DNA of 43,401 nucleotides from Streptomyces chattanoogensis (lineage in GTDB: Bacteria; Actinomycetota; Actinomycetes; Streptomycetales; Streptomycetaceae), in assembly GCF_001294335.1 (NCBI RefSeq), contig NZ_LGKG01000166.1, positions 1-43,401 on the forward strand. Reading direction: 5' to 3'. Numbering within the stretch: position 1 is the first letter of the stretch; every line of letters begins with the position of its first letter. The notes under the pieces are model-generated. The model saw only the letters and a program-made list of their open reading frames with translations. It ran no database searches and had not been told where the DNA came from. Made by a program: the position numbers and the translations under genes. This document shows positions 1 through 7,668 of the stretch, in pieces.

Positions 1-100
1 GGACCGTGCCGGTCGGTTCGGTGCCGGCGAAGGTCGTGCCCGGCGCGTCCAGGCTCGCGGTGACCACGATCTTCTCGATGCCCTCGGGCACCGCGGCGGG
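1..100. repeat. 100-bp exact direct repeat, copy 1 (edge)
   Basis: Positions 1-100 are identical to 326-425, offset by 325 bp. Both copies encode the same TerD segment on the minus strand. Because 325 is not a multiple of three, the copies lie in different frames. This copy may continue left of the window. Confidence 0.9.
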
Positions 101-524
101 GTTCACCACCATGGTGTTGGCGGGGGCCGGGCGGGGCGGCGGGTTCGTCCACGCTGACGCCGAAGTCGGTGGCGATCCCGGCGAGGCCGTCGGCGTAGCC
201 CTGGCCGACCGCGCGGACCTTCCAGGCGCCGTTGCGGCGGTAGATCTCGACGACGATCAGCGCGGTTTCGGCGCCCAGCTGCGGCGGGGTGAAGGTGGCG
301 ATCACGCTGCCGTCGTCGGCGTTGCGGACCGTGCCGGTCGGTTCGGTGCCGGCGAAGGTCGTGCCCGGCGCGTCCAGGCTCGCGGTGACCACGATCTTCT
401 CGATGCCCTCGGGCACCGCGGCGGGAAGGAGGCCCGACACATCAAGCTGCGCGGGGGCGGTGACATCCACCGCCACCCGTGCGGCGGTGAGGGGGAGATT
501 CGAGCCAGGAGTCATAGCGGTCAT
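1..524 (-). CDS. TerD-family (tellurite/stress, calcium-binding) protein, partial and rearranged
   Basis: Reading from an ATG at 524, the N-terminus MTAMTPGSNLPLTAARV and the later stretch around EIYRRNGAWKVRAVGQGY and ATDFGVSVDEP are typical of Streptomyces TerD proteins, which are cytoplasmic and bind calcium. The domain is not intact. After DVSGLL the sequence jumps straight to PAAVPEGIEKIVV, so roughly 40 residues are missing, including the acidic DGKVRSDDDF-type calcium segment usual in the family. Downstream of GVSVDEP a second copy of the AAVPEGIEK segment appears, but in another frame relative to this start; the frame from 524 stays open yet reads as low-quality sequence to the window edge. 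The gene is cut by the edge. It may be a tandem-TerD protein damaged by recombination, or an assembly artefact at a contig end. Confidence 0.7.
   Translation of the reverse strand, partial: MTAMTPGSNLPLTAARVAVDVTAPAQLDVSGLLPAAVPEGIEKIVVTASLDAPGTTFAGTEPTGTVRNADDGSVIATFTPPQLGAETALIVVEIYRRNGAWKVRAVGQGYADGLAGIATDFGVSVDEPAAPPGPRQHHGGEPRRGARGHREDRGHREPGRAGHDLRRHRTDRHG
326..425. repeat. 100-bp exact direct repeat, copy 2
   Basis: Second copy of the repeat at 1-100. The identity stops exactly at 425/426, where the TerD reading shows its apparent internal deletion. The repeat boundary and the deletion junction therefore coincide. Confidence 0.9.
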
Positions 525-619
525 GTCAAGGGTAACGATCGGCTCGCTTTTGCGGTTCCATTACTCGTCGTCAGAGGCGCATCAGGGCGGTATGAGGTGG
601 TATCAGGCCGGATGCGTCC

Positions 620-892
620 TCAGCGGCGTTCGCGGGAGTTTCCGAACAGCAGCCGGTAGACGATCAGCAGGACCAGGGCGCCGGCTACCGAGGCGATCCA
701 CATGGACGGTTCGCCGATGTCCTTCGGGATCGGGCGGTGCAGGATCTTCGTGGACAGCCAGCCGCCGATGAAGGAGCCCGCGATACCGATCAGGGTCGTG
801 CCGACCAGCCCGCCCGGGTCCCGGCCCGGCAGGAGGATCTTGGCGACGACGCCCGCTATCAGGCCCAGTACGAGCCAGGTGATGATGCCCAT
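620..892 (-). CDS. GlsB/YeaQ/YmgE family stress-response membrane protein
   Basis: A 90-residue protein that matches the 'transglycosylase-associated' GlsB/YeaQ family in length and pattern: MGIITWLVLGLIAG at the N-terminus, a glycine-rich second segment (GTTLIGIAGSFIGGWL), and a third hydrophobic segment before the basic tail GNSRERR. Three short membrane helices are predicted, so it sits in the cytoplasmic membrane. The family is induced by general stress in many bacteria, but its biochemical role is not established despite the name. It starts at ATG 892 and stands alone between the TerD gene and the dehydrogenase on the same strand. Confidence 0.85.
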   Translation of the reverse strand: MGIITWLVLGLIAGVVAKILLPGRDPGGLVGTTLIGIAGSFIGGWLSTKILHRPIPKDIGEPSMWIASVAGALVLLIVYRLLFGNSRERR

Positions 893-982
893 GATGCGTT
901 CCTTGTTCCTTCCGGCACGGTGCGTACACAGATCAGGACGCCGCAGGGGCGGTGCGGGTTCCGTGGGCGGCGCGGGCCGCGT

Positions 983-1801
983 TCAGTACGGCCACCGGGG
1001 CGGGTCGGTGCAGAAGGCGCCGCCGAGGTGCGTGTGTTCGGGGTTGCGGGGGTCCAGCTCGCCCTGGGCGGCGATCAGACCGGCGGCGTAGGGCTCGGAG
1101 TCGTCCTGCGGGTCGTAGCCGAGCGCACGGGCGGCGGACAGGTCCCACCACAGGCGGGTGTTGGCGGAGGAGCCGTAGACGACGGTGTGGCCGACGCCGG
1201 GTGCGGTGAGCGCGGCGTGCAGCAGGCGGGCGCAGTCGGCGGGGCTCAGCCAGAGGGACAGCATCCGGACGGTGGTCGGCTCGGGTTCGCAGGCGCCGAT
1301 GCGGACGGAGACGGTCTCGATGCCGTGCAGGTCCCAGTAGAGGGAGGCGAGGTCCTCGCCGAAGCCCTTGGACAGGCCGTAGTAGGTGTCGGGACGGCGG
1401 GGGGTGTCGGCGGGGATCGCGCCGGAGCCGTCCTCGGGGCGCGGGGTGAAGCCGACGGCGTGGTTGGAGGAGGCGAAGACGATGCGCCGGACGCCCGCTG
1501 CGCGTGCTGCCTCGTAGAGGTGGTAGGTGCCCTCGATGTTGGCGCGCAGGATCTGTTCGAATGGGGCCTCCAGGGATATGCCCGCCAGATGGACGATCGC
1601 GTCGACGCCGCGTACGGCCTCCCGCAGCGCCTCCTTGTCGGCGAGCTCGGCGGTGACGGCGTCCCCGTTGTCGATGGGGCGCTGGTCGAAGAGCCGGAGG
1701 GAATAGCCGTACGGGGGCAGCAGCTCGCGCATGAGGGTGCCGAGGCCGCCGGCGGCGCCGGTGAGCAGGACGGTACGGGGGGAGGAGAGGGGGGTGGTCA
1801 T
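983..1801 (-). CDS. NAD-dependent epimerase/dehydratase family protein, uronate dehydrogenase-like
   Basis: An extended short-chain dehydrogenase of about 272 residues. The N-terminal Rossmann motif is TGAAGGLG, the active-site region has YYGLSK (Tyr and Lys of the YxxxK pair), and IVHLAGISLEAPFEQI and RIVFASSNHAVG closely resemble uronate dehydrogenases, as does the later VRIGACEPEP. Uronate dehydrogenases oxidise galacturonate or glucuronate to the aldarolactone with NAD. I chose ATG 1801 (MTTPLSS) over an upstream start at 1840 because the extra residues are not part of the fold. No other uronate-pathway gene is adjacent, so the substrate is inferred from motif similarity; another sugar epimerase is the alternative. 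Confidence 0.78.
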   Translation of the reverse strand: MTTPLSSPRTVLLTGAAGGLGTLMRELLPPYGYSLRLFDQRPIDNGDAVTAELADKEALREAVRGVDAIVHLAGISLEAPFEQILRANIEGTYHLYEAARAAGVRRIVFASSNHAVGFTPRPEDGSGAIPADTPRRPDTYYGLSKGFGEDLASLYWDLHGIETVSVRIGACEPEPTTVRMLSLWLSPADCARLLHAALTAPGVGHTVVYGSSANTRLWWDLSAARALGYDPQDDSEPYAAGLIAAQGELDPRNPEHTHLGGAFCTDPPRWPY

Positions 1802-1918
1802 GGGCAGGGACGGTAGCCGAGCCGGTCCGGCGCCGGTCAAGACGCTTGACGGGGTGTGGGAAGTGGCTTGCGGGGCGGTGGTTGCGGGGCTCCGGCCGGT
1901 GCGGGCGGCCGGTCCCGG

Positions 1919-2455
1919 TCAGGCCCGTCCGCGCGCGTGGCGGCGGCGCAGGACCCAGGTGCCCCCGGCGGCGGCCGCCAGCATCAGGCCGCTGCCGGCG
2001 AGGATCTCGGTGGTGTCGGGGCCCTCGCTCGTGGTGCCCGCGCCGGTCCGTACGCCGCCCCTGGGCATCGGCCGCGGCCTCAGGCCGGGGTCCCGGTTCC
2101 CGGCGGCGCCGACCATGCCGGTGATGTCCCTGCCGTTGGCGCAGGTGCCGCCGAGGCCGTAGTTGCCCGGCCGGGTGTCCGGCCTGACCCTCAGTTCGCC
2201 GATCAGCGTGCCGCCGCTCCCGCCGGGTCGCAGCGTGACGGTGCCCCCGCCCAGCGTGCTGGCATCCACGGTCGCCGAGCGGCTGTGCCCGCAGTCCCTG
2301 GTGGCCAGCGACACGCTGGAGCCCGCCCTGGCCGGGTACGGCGAGGCCTCGACCTCGCCGAAGCCGTCGGCGTACGCGGCGGGCGCGGCCGGGCCGAACG
2401 CGGCGGCGGCCAGCGCGGCACCGGTGAGCAGCCGGGGGGGTCGCAGGAATCGCAT
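1919..2455 (-). CDS. Secreted, membrane-anchored small protein of unknown function
   Basis: I do not recognise a named family. From MRFLRPPRLL there is a basic start, a hydrophobic Ala-rich stretch and an AYADG-type signal peptidase I site. An extracellular portion follows with two cysteines (in DCGHS and GTCANG) that could form a disulfide, then a Pro/Arg/Gly-rich linker. A C-terminal hydrophobic helix (about ILAGSGLMLAAAAGGTWVL) ends in a basic RRRHARGRA tail. That layout resembles a cell-wall-sorting tail, but there is no clear LPXTG or LAXTG motif before the helix, so a plain C-terminal membrane anchor is more likely. ATG 2455 is preferred over 2470 because the signal peptide begins there. 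Confidence 0.7.
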   Translation of the reverse strand: MRFLRPPRLLTGAALAAAAFGPAAPAAYADGFGEVEASPYPARAGSSVSLATRDCGHSRSATVDASTLGGGTVTLRPGGSGGTLIGELRVRPDTRPGNYGLGGTCANGRDITGMVGAAGNRDPGLRPRPMPRGGVRTGAGTTSEGPDTTEILAGSGLMLAAAAGGTWVLRRRHARGRA

Positions 2456-2613
2456 GGCACGGACCTCCACGAAGCGCGGCCTGCGGCACGCCGTTGTGCC
2501 GACGGGAGGGTCGGTCCGCGCCTCCTGGTCTCCGAGCTAATCGGTACGGCGCCGGGCGGGCCCGCCCGCCGGGACGAATGGGTGAACGGCGCCGCCGGGG
2601 GAGCGCCGGCCGG

Positions 2614-2659
2614 TCATCCCGGCCGTACGAACCCGCTCATCCCGGCCGTACGAACCCGC
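2614..2659. repeat. Tandem duplication of 23 bp across a stop codon
   Basis: The 23-base unit at 2614-2636 is repeated exactly at 2637-2659. The second unit holds the last codons (GFVRPG) and stop of the response regulator; the first lies just past the stop. It looks like a recent slippage duplication that left the protein end unchanged. Confidence 0.9.
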
Positions 2660-3308
2660 ATTCGTACGCCGCGATCACCGCCTGGGTCCGGTCCCGTACC
2701 CCGAGCTTGGCCAGCACCGCCGCCACATGGGTCTTCACGGTGGCCGGGCCGACGCCCAGCCGGGCGGCGATCTCGGCGTTGGCCAGCCCCGACGTCATCA
2801 GCCGCAGCACCGCCTGCTCCCGCTCCGAGAGCCGGGCCCGCAGCGTCCGCGCCGCATCGTCCGCCGCCCGCCGGCCCGCATGACTGGCGGCCAGCGCCCG
2901 GACTGCCGCCGGGAACAGCAGCGAATCGCAGCGCGCCACCAGCCGGACGGCCTGGACCAGCTCCTCCGCCCCGGACCGCTTGAGCAGAAACCCGCTGGCT
3001 CCGGCGCGCAGCGCTTCATAGACATAGGCGTCGTTCTCGAAGGTCGTCACGACGATGATGCGGGGCGGGCCGGACATCCCGGCCAGCACCTGCTCGGTCG
3101 CCCGGATCCCGTCGATCTCCGGCATCCGGACGTCCATCAGGACGATGTCCGGCCGCAGTTCACGGATCAGCGGCACCGCCTCCGCGCCGGTCGCGGCCTC
3201 CCCGACGACCTCCATGTCGGGCTCGGCGCCGAGGATCGCGCGCAGCGCCGTACGCACCATCCGCTCGTCGTCGGCGAGGAGGACGCGCAGGGGTGCTTGC
3301 ACGCTCAC
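2637..3308 (-). CDS. NarL/LuxR-type response regulator
   Basis: Two-domain response regulator of about 223 residues. The receiver domain has the acidic pair in LLADDERM, the phospho-acceptor Asp in DIVLMDVRMPEIDG (about residue 59) and the conserved Lys in FLLKRSG. The C-terminal LuxR-type helix-turn-helix includes LSEREQAVLRLM, IAARLGV and ATVKTHVAAVLAKLGV. The GTG at 3308 overlaps the kinase TGA by four bases (3305-3308), giving translational coupling, so I prefer it over the longer in-frame start at 3347. It is the partner of the upstream kinase; the signal and targets are unknown. Confidence 0.9.
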   Translation of the reverse strand: MSVQAPLRVLLADDERMVRTALRAILGAEPDMEVVGEAATGAEAVPLIRELRPDIVLMDVRMPEIDGIRATEQVLAGMSGPPRIIVVTTFENDAYVYEALRAGASGFLLKRSGAEELVQAVRLVARCDSLLFPAAVRALAASHAGRRAADDAARTLRARLSEREQAVLRLMTSGLANAEIAARLGVGPATVKTHVAAVLAKLGVRDRTQAVIAAYECGFVRPG

Positions 3309-4555
3309 CGGGCGGCCCCCGTCGGGAGGCTGGCCGTCAGCCGCCATACGCCGTCGTGCGCACCGGCCGCCGCCTCGCCGCCCAGCAGCCGGGCGCGCTC
3401 GCCGATGCCGAGCAGCCCGCGCCCGCCGCCCGTGCGGGCGGCCGGTTTCGCATCCTCCACAGGGTTCTCCATCATGAGTGTCAACTCCCCTTCCTTCAGG
3501 CGCAGTTGCAGCCGTACGGTCACCGCACCGGCATGCCGCAGCGCATTGCTCAGCCCCTCCTGCACGATCCGGTACGCCTCGCGCGAGACCATCGGTGGCA
3601 GCGCCGCGCAGCTTCCCTCGATCGTCGTCTCGACGGTCAGCCCCGCCGCGTGGGTGCGCTCCAGCAGTTCGTCCAGGCCGTCGAGGGTGGGCGCCGGGGC
3701 GGTGGAGGCGGGGCCGTCCTCGCGCAACAGCCCCAGCACGGTGTCCAGTTCGGCGACGGCGTCGCGGGCGGTCTCCTCGATGGCGCCCAGCGCCTGCCGG
3801 GCGAACTCCGGGTCCGTGTCCAGGACCCGGCGGGCCGCGCTCGCCTGGAGGGTGACCGCGCTCAGCGCATGCCCCACCGAGTCGTGCAGTTCGCGGGCGA
3901 GCCGGTTACGGGACGCCAGATCGGCGGCCCGGCGCTCGGCCGCGGCCAGCCGGTCGACGGGCGTCGGGCCCAGCAGGACCGGCGCCAGACGGACCAGCAG
4001 CTTCCCGGCGCCCCAGATCGCGGCGGCCACCAGAGCCAGCAGCGCCAGCCCGGCGAGCGGGCCGAGCACGCCGGGCAGGGCCGTCACCGGCCAGCCGGCC
4101 TGCTGCCATGCCGACAGGTCGGCGTGCTGCCATTGCGCCCACTGGCGTTGCAGCGCCGACGAGAACGGCAGGGCCATCAGCACGACCGCGGCCGGTGGCA
4201 CGGCCAGCGACAATCCGCTCACGATCGCGCCGACCGCCTGGTGCACCAGGAACCACAGCGCGGTACGCCGCCGGGCGGCCCACGCATACCCCGGCCCTTC
4301 GGCCAGCAGCTCCTTCGGCACCCCGCAGAACGTCCGTACGCCGTTCGCCGCCATGGGCCGCGCCGGTGCGAAGAGCAGCGCGGCCAGCCCGGCGGGCGGC
4401 AGCGCGACGCCGAACGCGATGAACTGGCTCCCGATGTCGCGGTAGGGGTCGGTGCCCATGGTCAGCGACACGATGACCGACGCCGCAAGGAAGTACGGCA
4501 TCAACAGCGCGCCGCCCATCACCAGATAGGCCCAGCGCAGGAAGGTCAGTCGCAC
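3305..4555 (-). CDS. Sensor histidine kinase (HisKA_3 type)
   Basis: Membrane histidine kinase of 416 residues starting at GTG 4555. The N-terminal ~190 residues contain about four hydrophobic segments with little extracellular sequence, suggesting sensing in or at the membrane. The dimerisation box is RELHDSVGHALS with His224 as phospho-acceptor, typical of kinases paired with NarL regulators. The ATPase domain follows, with an N-box in QEGLSNALRHAG and a G-box in GRGLLGIGERARLLGG. It is the first gene of a two-gene operon with the regulator. The ligand cannot be read from sequence. Confidence 0.9.
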   Translation of the reverse strand: MRLTFLRWAYLVMGGALLMPYFLAASVIVSLTMGTDPYRDIGSQFIAFGVALPPAGLAALLFAPARPMAANGVRTFCGVPKELLAEGPGYAWAARRRTALWFLVHQAVGAIVSGLSLAVPPAAVVLMALPFSSALQRQWAQWQHADLSAWQQAGWPVTALPGVLGPLAGLALLALVAAAIWGAGKLLVRLAPVLLGPTPVDRLAAAERRAADLASRNRLARELHDSVGHALSAVTLQASAARRVLDTDPEFARQALGAIEETARDAVAELDTVLGLLREDGPASTAPAPTLDGLDELLERTHAAGLTVETTIEGSCAALPPMVSREAYRIVQEGLSNALRHAGAVTVRLQLRLKEGELTLMMENPVEDAKPAARTGGGRGLLGIGERARLLGGEAAAGAHDGVWRLTASLPTGAAR

Positions 4556-4688
4556 CGAGCGGCCCCGTCCCCGGCGAAGAAGTTCAGCGTGGTCATGACG
4601 GCCAGTCTCCCCGGTGCGGGGTCCTTCCCGCCTCGCCCCTGATGACGATCTCCCTCCGCCGCACGGGGGAGGCCGCCGCCCGGCCGCT

Positions 4689-5459
4689 TCAGAGGCGGCG
4701 GGTGACCCGTGCCAGCCGGTCGCGGGCGCCGAACAGCATGTCCTTGATCAGCTGCTCGTGGTCGGGGGTGAGGCGGGCCACCGGCACCGAGCAGCTGACC
4801 GCGTCCCGGGCCGGGGTGCGGTTGGGGATCGCGAGGCCGAAGCAGCGCAGGCCGAGGGTGTTCTCCTCGCGGTCGACCGCATAGCCCTGTTCGCGTACCG
4901 CGTGCAGCTCCTCGATCAGGGCCTCGCGGTCGGTGAGGGTGTGCTCGGTCAGCTGCGCCAGGTTCGGCGGCAGCATCCCCCGCACCTGGTCGTCGGTGAA
5001 GGTGGCGAGCAGCGCCTTGCCCAGCGAGGTGGAGTGCACGGGCAGCCGGCGGCCGACCCGGGCGAAGGGGCGCAGGTAGTGCTGTGACTGGCGGGTGGCG
5101 AGGTAGACGACGTCGGTGCCGTCCAGGCGGGCGAGGTGGACGGTCTCGGTGGTGTCGTCGGCGAGGCGGTCGAGGGTGGGGCGGGCGGCGGCCACCACCT
5201 CGTCGCCGTCGATGTAGGACGTGCCGACCAGGAGGGCGCGTACCCCGATGCCGTAGCGCGTCCCGGTCGTATCGGTCTCGATCCAGCCCAGGTCGACGAG
5301 GGTGCGCAGCAGCATGTAGAGGCTCGACTTGGGGTAGCCGACGGCCTCCTGGACGGCGGCCAGACTGTGCATACCGGGGCGGGCCGCGAAGTACTCCAGC
5401 AGTTCCACCGTCCGCACCGCGGACTTGACCTGCGATCCGCCGGCGTCGGCAGCTGACAT
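4689..5459 (-). CDS. IclR-family transcriptional regulator
   Basis: About 256 residues. The N-terminal winged helix (SAVRTVELLEYFAARPGMHS, then a recognition region near PKSSLYMLLRTLVDLGW) is followed by an IclR effector-binding domain with RVGRRLPVHSTSLGKALLA and a cysteine-containing C-terminal part (FGLAIPNRTPARDAVSCSV). ATG 5459 has a good Shine-Dalgarno (AGGGG, nine bases upstream). The gene is divergent from the GNAT gene, with a palindrome between them that may be its operator. IclR proteins usually control small-carbon-compound catabolism and often their own promoter; no catabolic target is visible here. Confidence 0.88.
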   Translation of the reverse strand: MSAADAGGSQVKSAVRTVELLEYFAARPGMHSLAAVQEAVGYPKSSLYMLLRTLVDLGWIETDTTGTRYGIGVRALLVGTSYIDGDEVVAAARPTLDRLADDTTETVHLARLDGTDVVYLATRQSQHYLRPFARVGRRLPVHSTSLGKALLATFTDDQVRGMLPPNLAQLTEHTLTDREALIEELHAVREQGYAVDREENTLGLRCFGLAIPNRTPARDAVSCSVPVARLTPDHEQLIKDMLFGARDRLARVTRRL

Positions 5460-5492
5460 CGCTCTTGACCCCTCTGTTCGGACAGCCATAGA

Positions 5493-5527
5493 GTCCCGGA
5501 TGGTCATGAATGTCCATGGTCCGGGAC
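5493..5527. promoter_or_regulatory. Candidate IclR operator (inverted repeat)
   Basis: Perfect 8-bp arms GTCCCGGA (5493-5500) and TCCGGGAC (5520-5527) flank a 19-base centre. The centre contains a near-palindrome, GGTCAT-GA-ATGTCC. It lies 34 bp upstream of the IclR start in the divergent intergenic region, a usual place for an autoregulatory operator. Binding is inferred from position only. Confidence 0.45.
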
Positions 5528-5600
5528 GGTGTTCAGCATAGGGAACGCCGTCCGGGGTGCGGCAAGCCCTCACTCCGTTTTCGCCCGGGAGGAATGCACG

Positions 5601-6116
5601 GTGGCAGCAGCGGCACCGGCACCGGCCGGCCTCCGGGTCCGCGCCGCCGCCCCCGGGGACCTGCCGGCCATCGCCCGCCTGCACGCCGCCGCCCGCGCCG
5701 CCTACCAGCACGCCCGCTTCCCCGGCGCACCCTTCGACACCGCGGCCGAACGCGACCGGTGGCACGCCGCCTGGGGACGCGTCCTGGACCGCGACGACAC
5801 CCCCGCACTCTGCGCCGTACGCCGGGACACGGTCGTCGGCGCCGCCTCCTACCGCCGCAGCGGCCCCGCCGTCGTCACGCTCCACCAGCTGCATGTCGAC
5901 CCCGGCCACTGGGGCACCGGCGTCGGCCGCGCCCTGCACGCCGCCTGTCTGCACGCCTGGCGCGCGGCGGGCTGCTCCCGCGCGGTCCTCGAGGTGCTCT
6001 GGCACAACCACCGGGCCCGCGCCTTCTACACGGGCCTCGGCTGGCGGCCCGACCCGGACCGCCGCCCCGCCCCCGATGCCAGCCACCTCAGCCTGACGCT
6101 TCCGCTGTCAGCCTGA
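5601..6116 (+). CDS. GNAT-family N-acetyltransferase
   Basis: A single GNAT domain of about 171 residues. The N-terminal strand is GLRVRAAAPGDLPAIARLHAAAR, the acetyl-CoA-binding core is LHQLHVDPGHWGTGVGRALH (Q/RxxGxG/A type), and the C-terminal part is VLEVLWHNHRARAFYTGLGW. The GTG at 5601 has a strong Shine-Dalgarno (GGGAGGAA, seven bases away), so the in-frame extension upstream is rejected. The substrate amine is not predictable. It is transcribed away from the IclR gene and its 3' end overlaps the convergent methyltransferase by nine bases. Confidence 0.87.
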   Translation: MAAAAPAPAGLRVRAAAPGDLPAIARLHAAARAAYQHARFPGAPFDTAAERDRWHAAWGRVLDRDDTPALCAVRRDTVVGAASYRRSGPAVVTLHQLHVDPGHWGTGVGRALHAACLHAWRAAGCSRAVLEVLWHNHRARAFYTGLGWRPDPDRRPAPDASHLSLTLPLSA

Positions 6117-6779
6117 CGCCCCCGCCGGCCGGACCCGCCGCGCGACGATCGCCAGCCGCCCGACGGTGTGCCCGTCCAGCGTGCGCACCGTGTCCTGCTG
6201 TTCCCGGACGGCCTCGAAGCCCGCCTCGCGCACCAGTCCGCGCAGCCGCTCCGGCGGATGGTGCCGGAACACCCCGCCGTCGGGCGTCTCGAAGACCCCG
6301 TACGTGCCGTACCGCTGCGCGAACCGCTCGTAGCGCTCCCGGTTGAACGGATCGCTCTGCAGCGGCACATCGCTCAGGTACAGCACCCCGCCCGGCCGCA
6401 CCAGCCGCCCCAGCTCCTGCACGATCGCCGTCTGGTCCGCGTCCTGCCGCACACACGTCAGCACCGCGAACAGCAGCGCCGCATCGAACGCCCCGTCCTC
6501 GAACGGCAGCGGGAACCCCGCGCACCGCATCAGATCCACCCCCGGGTGCTCCCGCCGCCCCCGCTCCACCAGCGCCGCGGAGACGTCCACCCCCAGCACC
6601 GAGCGGTAGCCGAGCCCGGCCAGCTCGGCGGTCAGCCGCCCGTAGCCGCAGCCGTAGTCCAGCACCCGGGCCGTACGAGGGACGAACTCCGCCAGCAGCC
6701 GCGGGTCGAGCGGGTGGGTGAACGTCTTGGCGGCCCCGGTGGTCTCCCAGAATCCGGCCGCGTCCTGTGGGGTGGTCAT
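6108..6779 (-). CDS. Class I SAM-dependent methyltransferase
   Basis: About 223 residues with the Methyltransf_11-type fold. Motif I is VLDYGCGYGRLTAELAGLGY, the acidic end of strand 2 is VLGVDVS, motif II is AFDAALLFAVLTCV and motif III is LVRPGGVLYLSD. The start is ATG 6779. It is convergent with the GNAT gene and divergent from the DsbA-type gene. No cofactor or substrate clues beyond SAM; small-molecule methylation is the default expectation. Confidence 0.85.
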   Translation of the reverse strand: MTTPQDAAGFWETTGAAKTFTHPLDPRLLAEFVPRTARVLDYGCGYGRLTAELAGLGYRSVLGVDVSAALVERGRREHPGVDLMRCAGFPLPFEDGAFDAALLFAVLTCVRQDADQTAIVQELGRLVRPGGVLYLSDVPLQSDPFNRERYERFAQRYGTYGVFETPDGGVFRHHPPERLRGLVREAGFEAVREQQDTVRTLDGHTVGRLAIVARRVRPAGASG

Positions 6780-6841
6780 GCCGGGACCGTACCCAGGGAA
6801 TAGCCCGGCGCCCCCGCAGGTTGTACCGGCGTCCACCCGCC

Positions 6842-6882
6842 ATGCCGTACGCACCGCAATGCCGTACGGACCATGCCGTACG
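6842..6882 (+). repeat. Three copies of ATGCCGTACG
   Basis: The decamer ATGCCGTACG occurs at 6842-6851, 6859-6868 and 6873-6882, in the 120-bp divergent promoter region between the methyltransferase and the DsbA-type gene. It could be an operator array or simple local repetition; its CGTACG core is common in this genome. Confidence 0.6.
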
Positions 6883-6902
6883 AACGAGGAAAGCAAGCCC
6901 CC

Positions 6903-7616
6903 ATGCGCGTCGAAATCTGGTCCGACATCGCCTGCCCCTGGTGCTACATCGGCAAGGCCCGTTTCGAGGCCGGGCTCGCCGCGTTCGCGCAGCGGTACGG
7001 CAGCGAGGGGGTCGAGGTGGTGCACCGCTCCTTCGAACTGGACCCGAAGGCCCCGGCGGCCACCGACCTCCCCGTCCTGGACATGCTGGCCGCGAAGTAC
7101 GGCGTCAGCCGCGCGCAGGCCGAGGCCATGGAGGCACGAGTGGCGGACGCGGCGGCGCAGGAAGGACTCGCCTACCGCTCCGACCGGATCCACGGCAACA
7201 CCTTCGACCTGCACCGGCTGCTGCACCTCGCCAAGGCGCACGGCGTCCAGGACGCGCTGCTCGGCGCCTTCTACCGCGCCAACTTCGCCGAGGCCCGCAA
7301 CCTCGCCGATCCCGCCGTGCTCACCGCGACCGCCGTCGCGGCGGGGGTGCCCGCCGACGAGGCCGCCCGGGTGCTGGCCGACCCCGGCGCCTATGCCCGG
7401 GAGGTGCGCGCCGACGAGCGGGCGGCGGCGGAGCTGGGCGCCACCGGCGTGCCGTTCTTCGTCATCGACCGCAGGTACGGAATATCGGGCGGCCAGCCCG
7501 CCGAGGTGTTCCGGCAGGCGCTGGAGCGGGCGTACGCGGACGGCGGAACGGAGCCGGTGGCGGGCGGGGACGCGGCGGTCTGCGGGGACGACGGCTGCGC
7601 CGTACCCGGCAGCTGA
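6903..7616 (+). CDS. DsbA/FrnE-family oxidoreductase
   Basis: About 237 residues with a thioredoxin-like fold and helical insertion. The active-site motif CPWC is at residues 11-14 (EIWSDIACPWCYIGKARFE), and the cis-Pro region is GVPFFVIDRRYGISGGQPAE, as in FrnE and 2-hydroxychromene isomerase-like proteins. It has no signal peptide, so it is cytoplasmic, unlike periplasmic DsbA. The C-terminal extension has a second cysteine pair (VCGDDGCAVPGS). ATG 6903 is preceded by GAGGAAAG. FrnE proteins act in cytoplasmic thiol-disulfide exchange and sometimes in polyketide pathways; no such pathway is seen here. Confidence 0.88.
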   Translation: MRVEIWSDIACPWCYIGKARFEAGLAAFAQRYGSEGVEVVHRSFELDPKAPAATDLPVLDMLAAKYGVSRAQAEAMEARVADAAAQEGLAYRSDRIHGNTFDLHRLLHLAKAHGVQDALLGAFYRANFAEARNLADPAVLTATAVAAGVPADEAARVLADPGAYAREVRADERAAAELGATGVPFFVIDRRYGISGGQPAEVFRQALERAYADGGTEPVAGGDAAVCGDDGCAVPGS

Positions 7617-7668
7617 GCGGCGCGGCGGCGCCATGGACGGAGCGGGGACCGTCCCGCACAGTGGGGGC

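Noticed and set aside
933..2489. Very long minus-strand open frame (518 codons) across two genes, and similar long frames at 20953-24033 and 33307-36303
   Set aside because: Arg/Pro/Gly/Ala-rich shadow translations caused by high GC; the opposite or shifted frames encode recognisable proteins.
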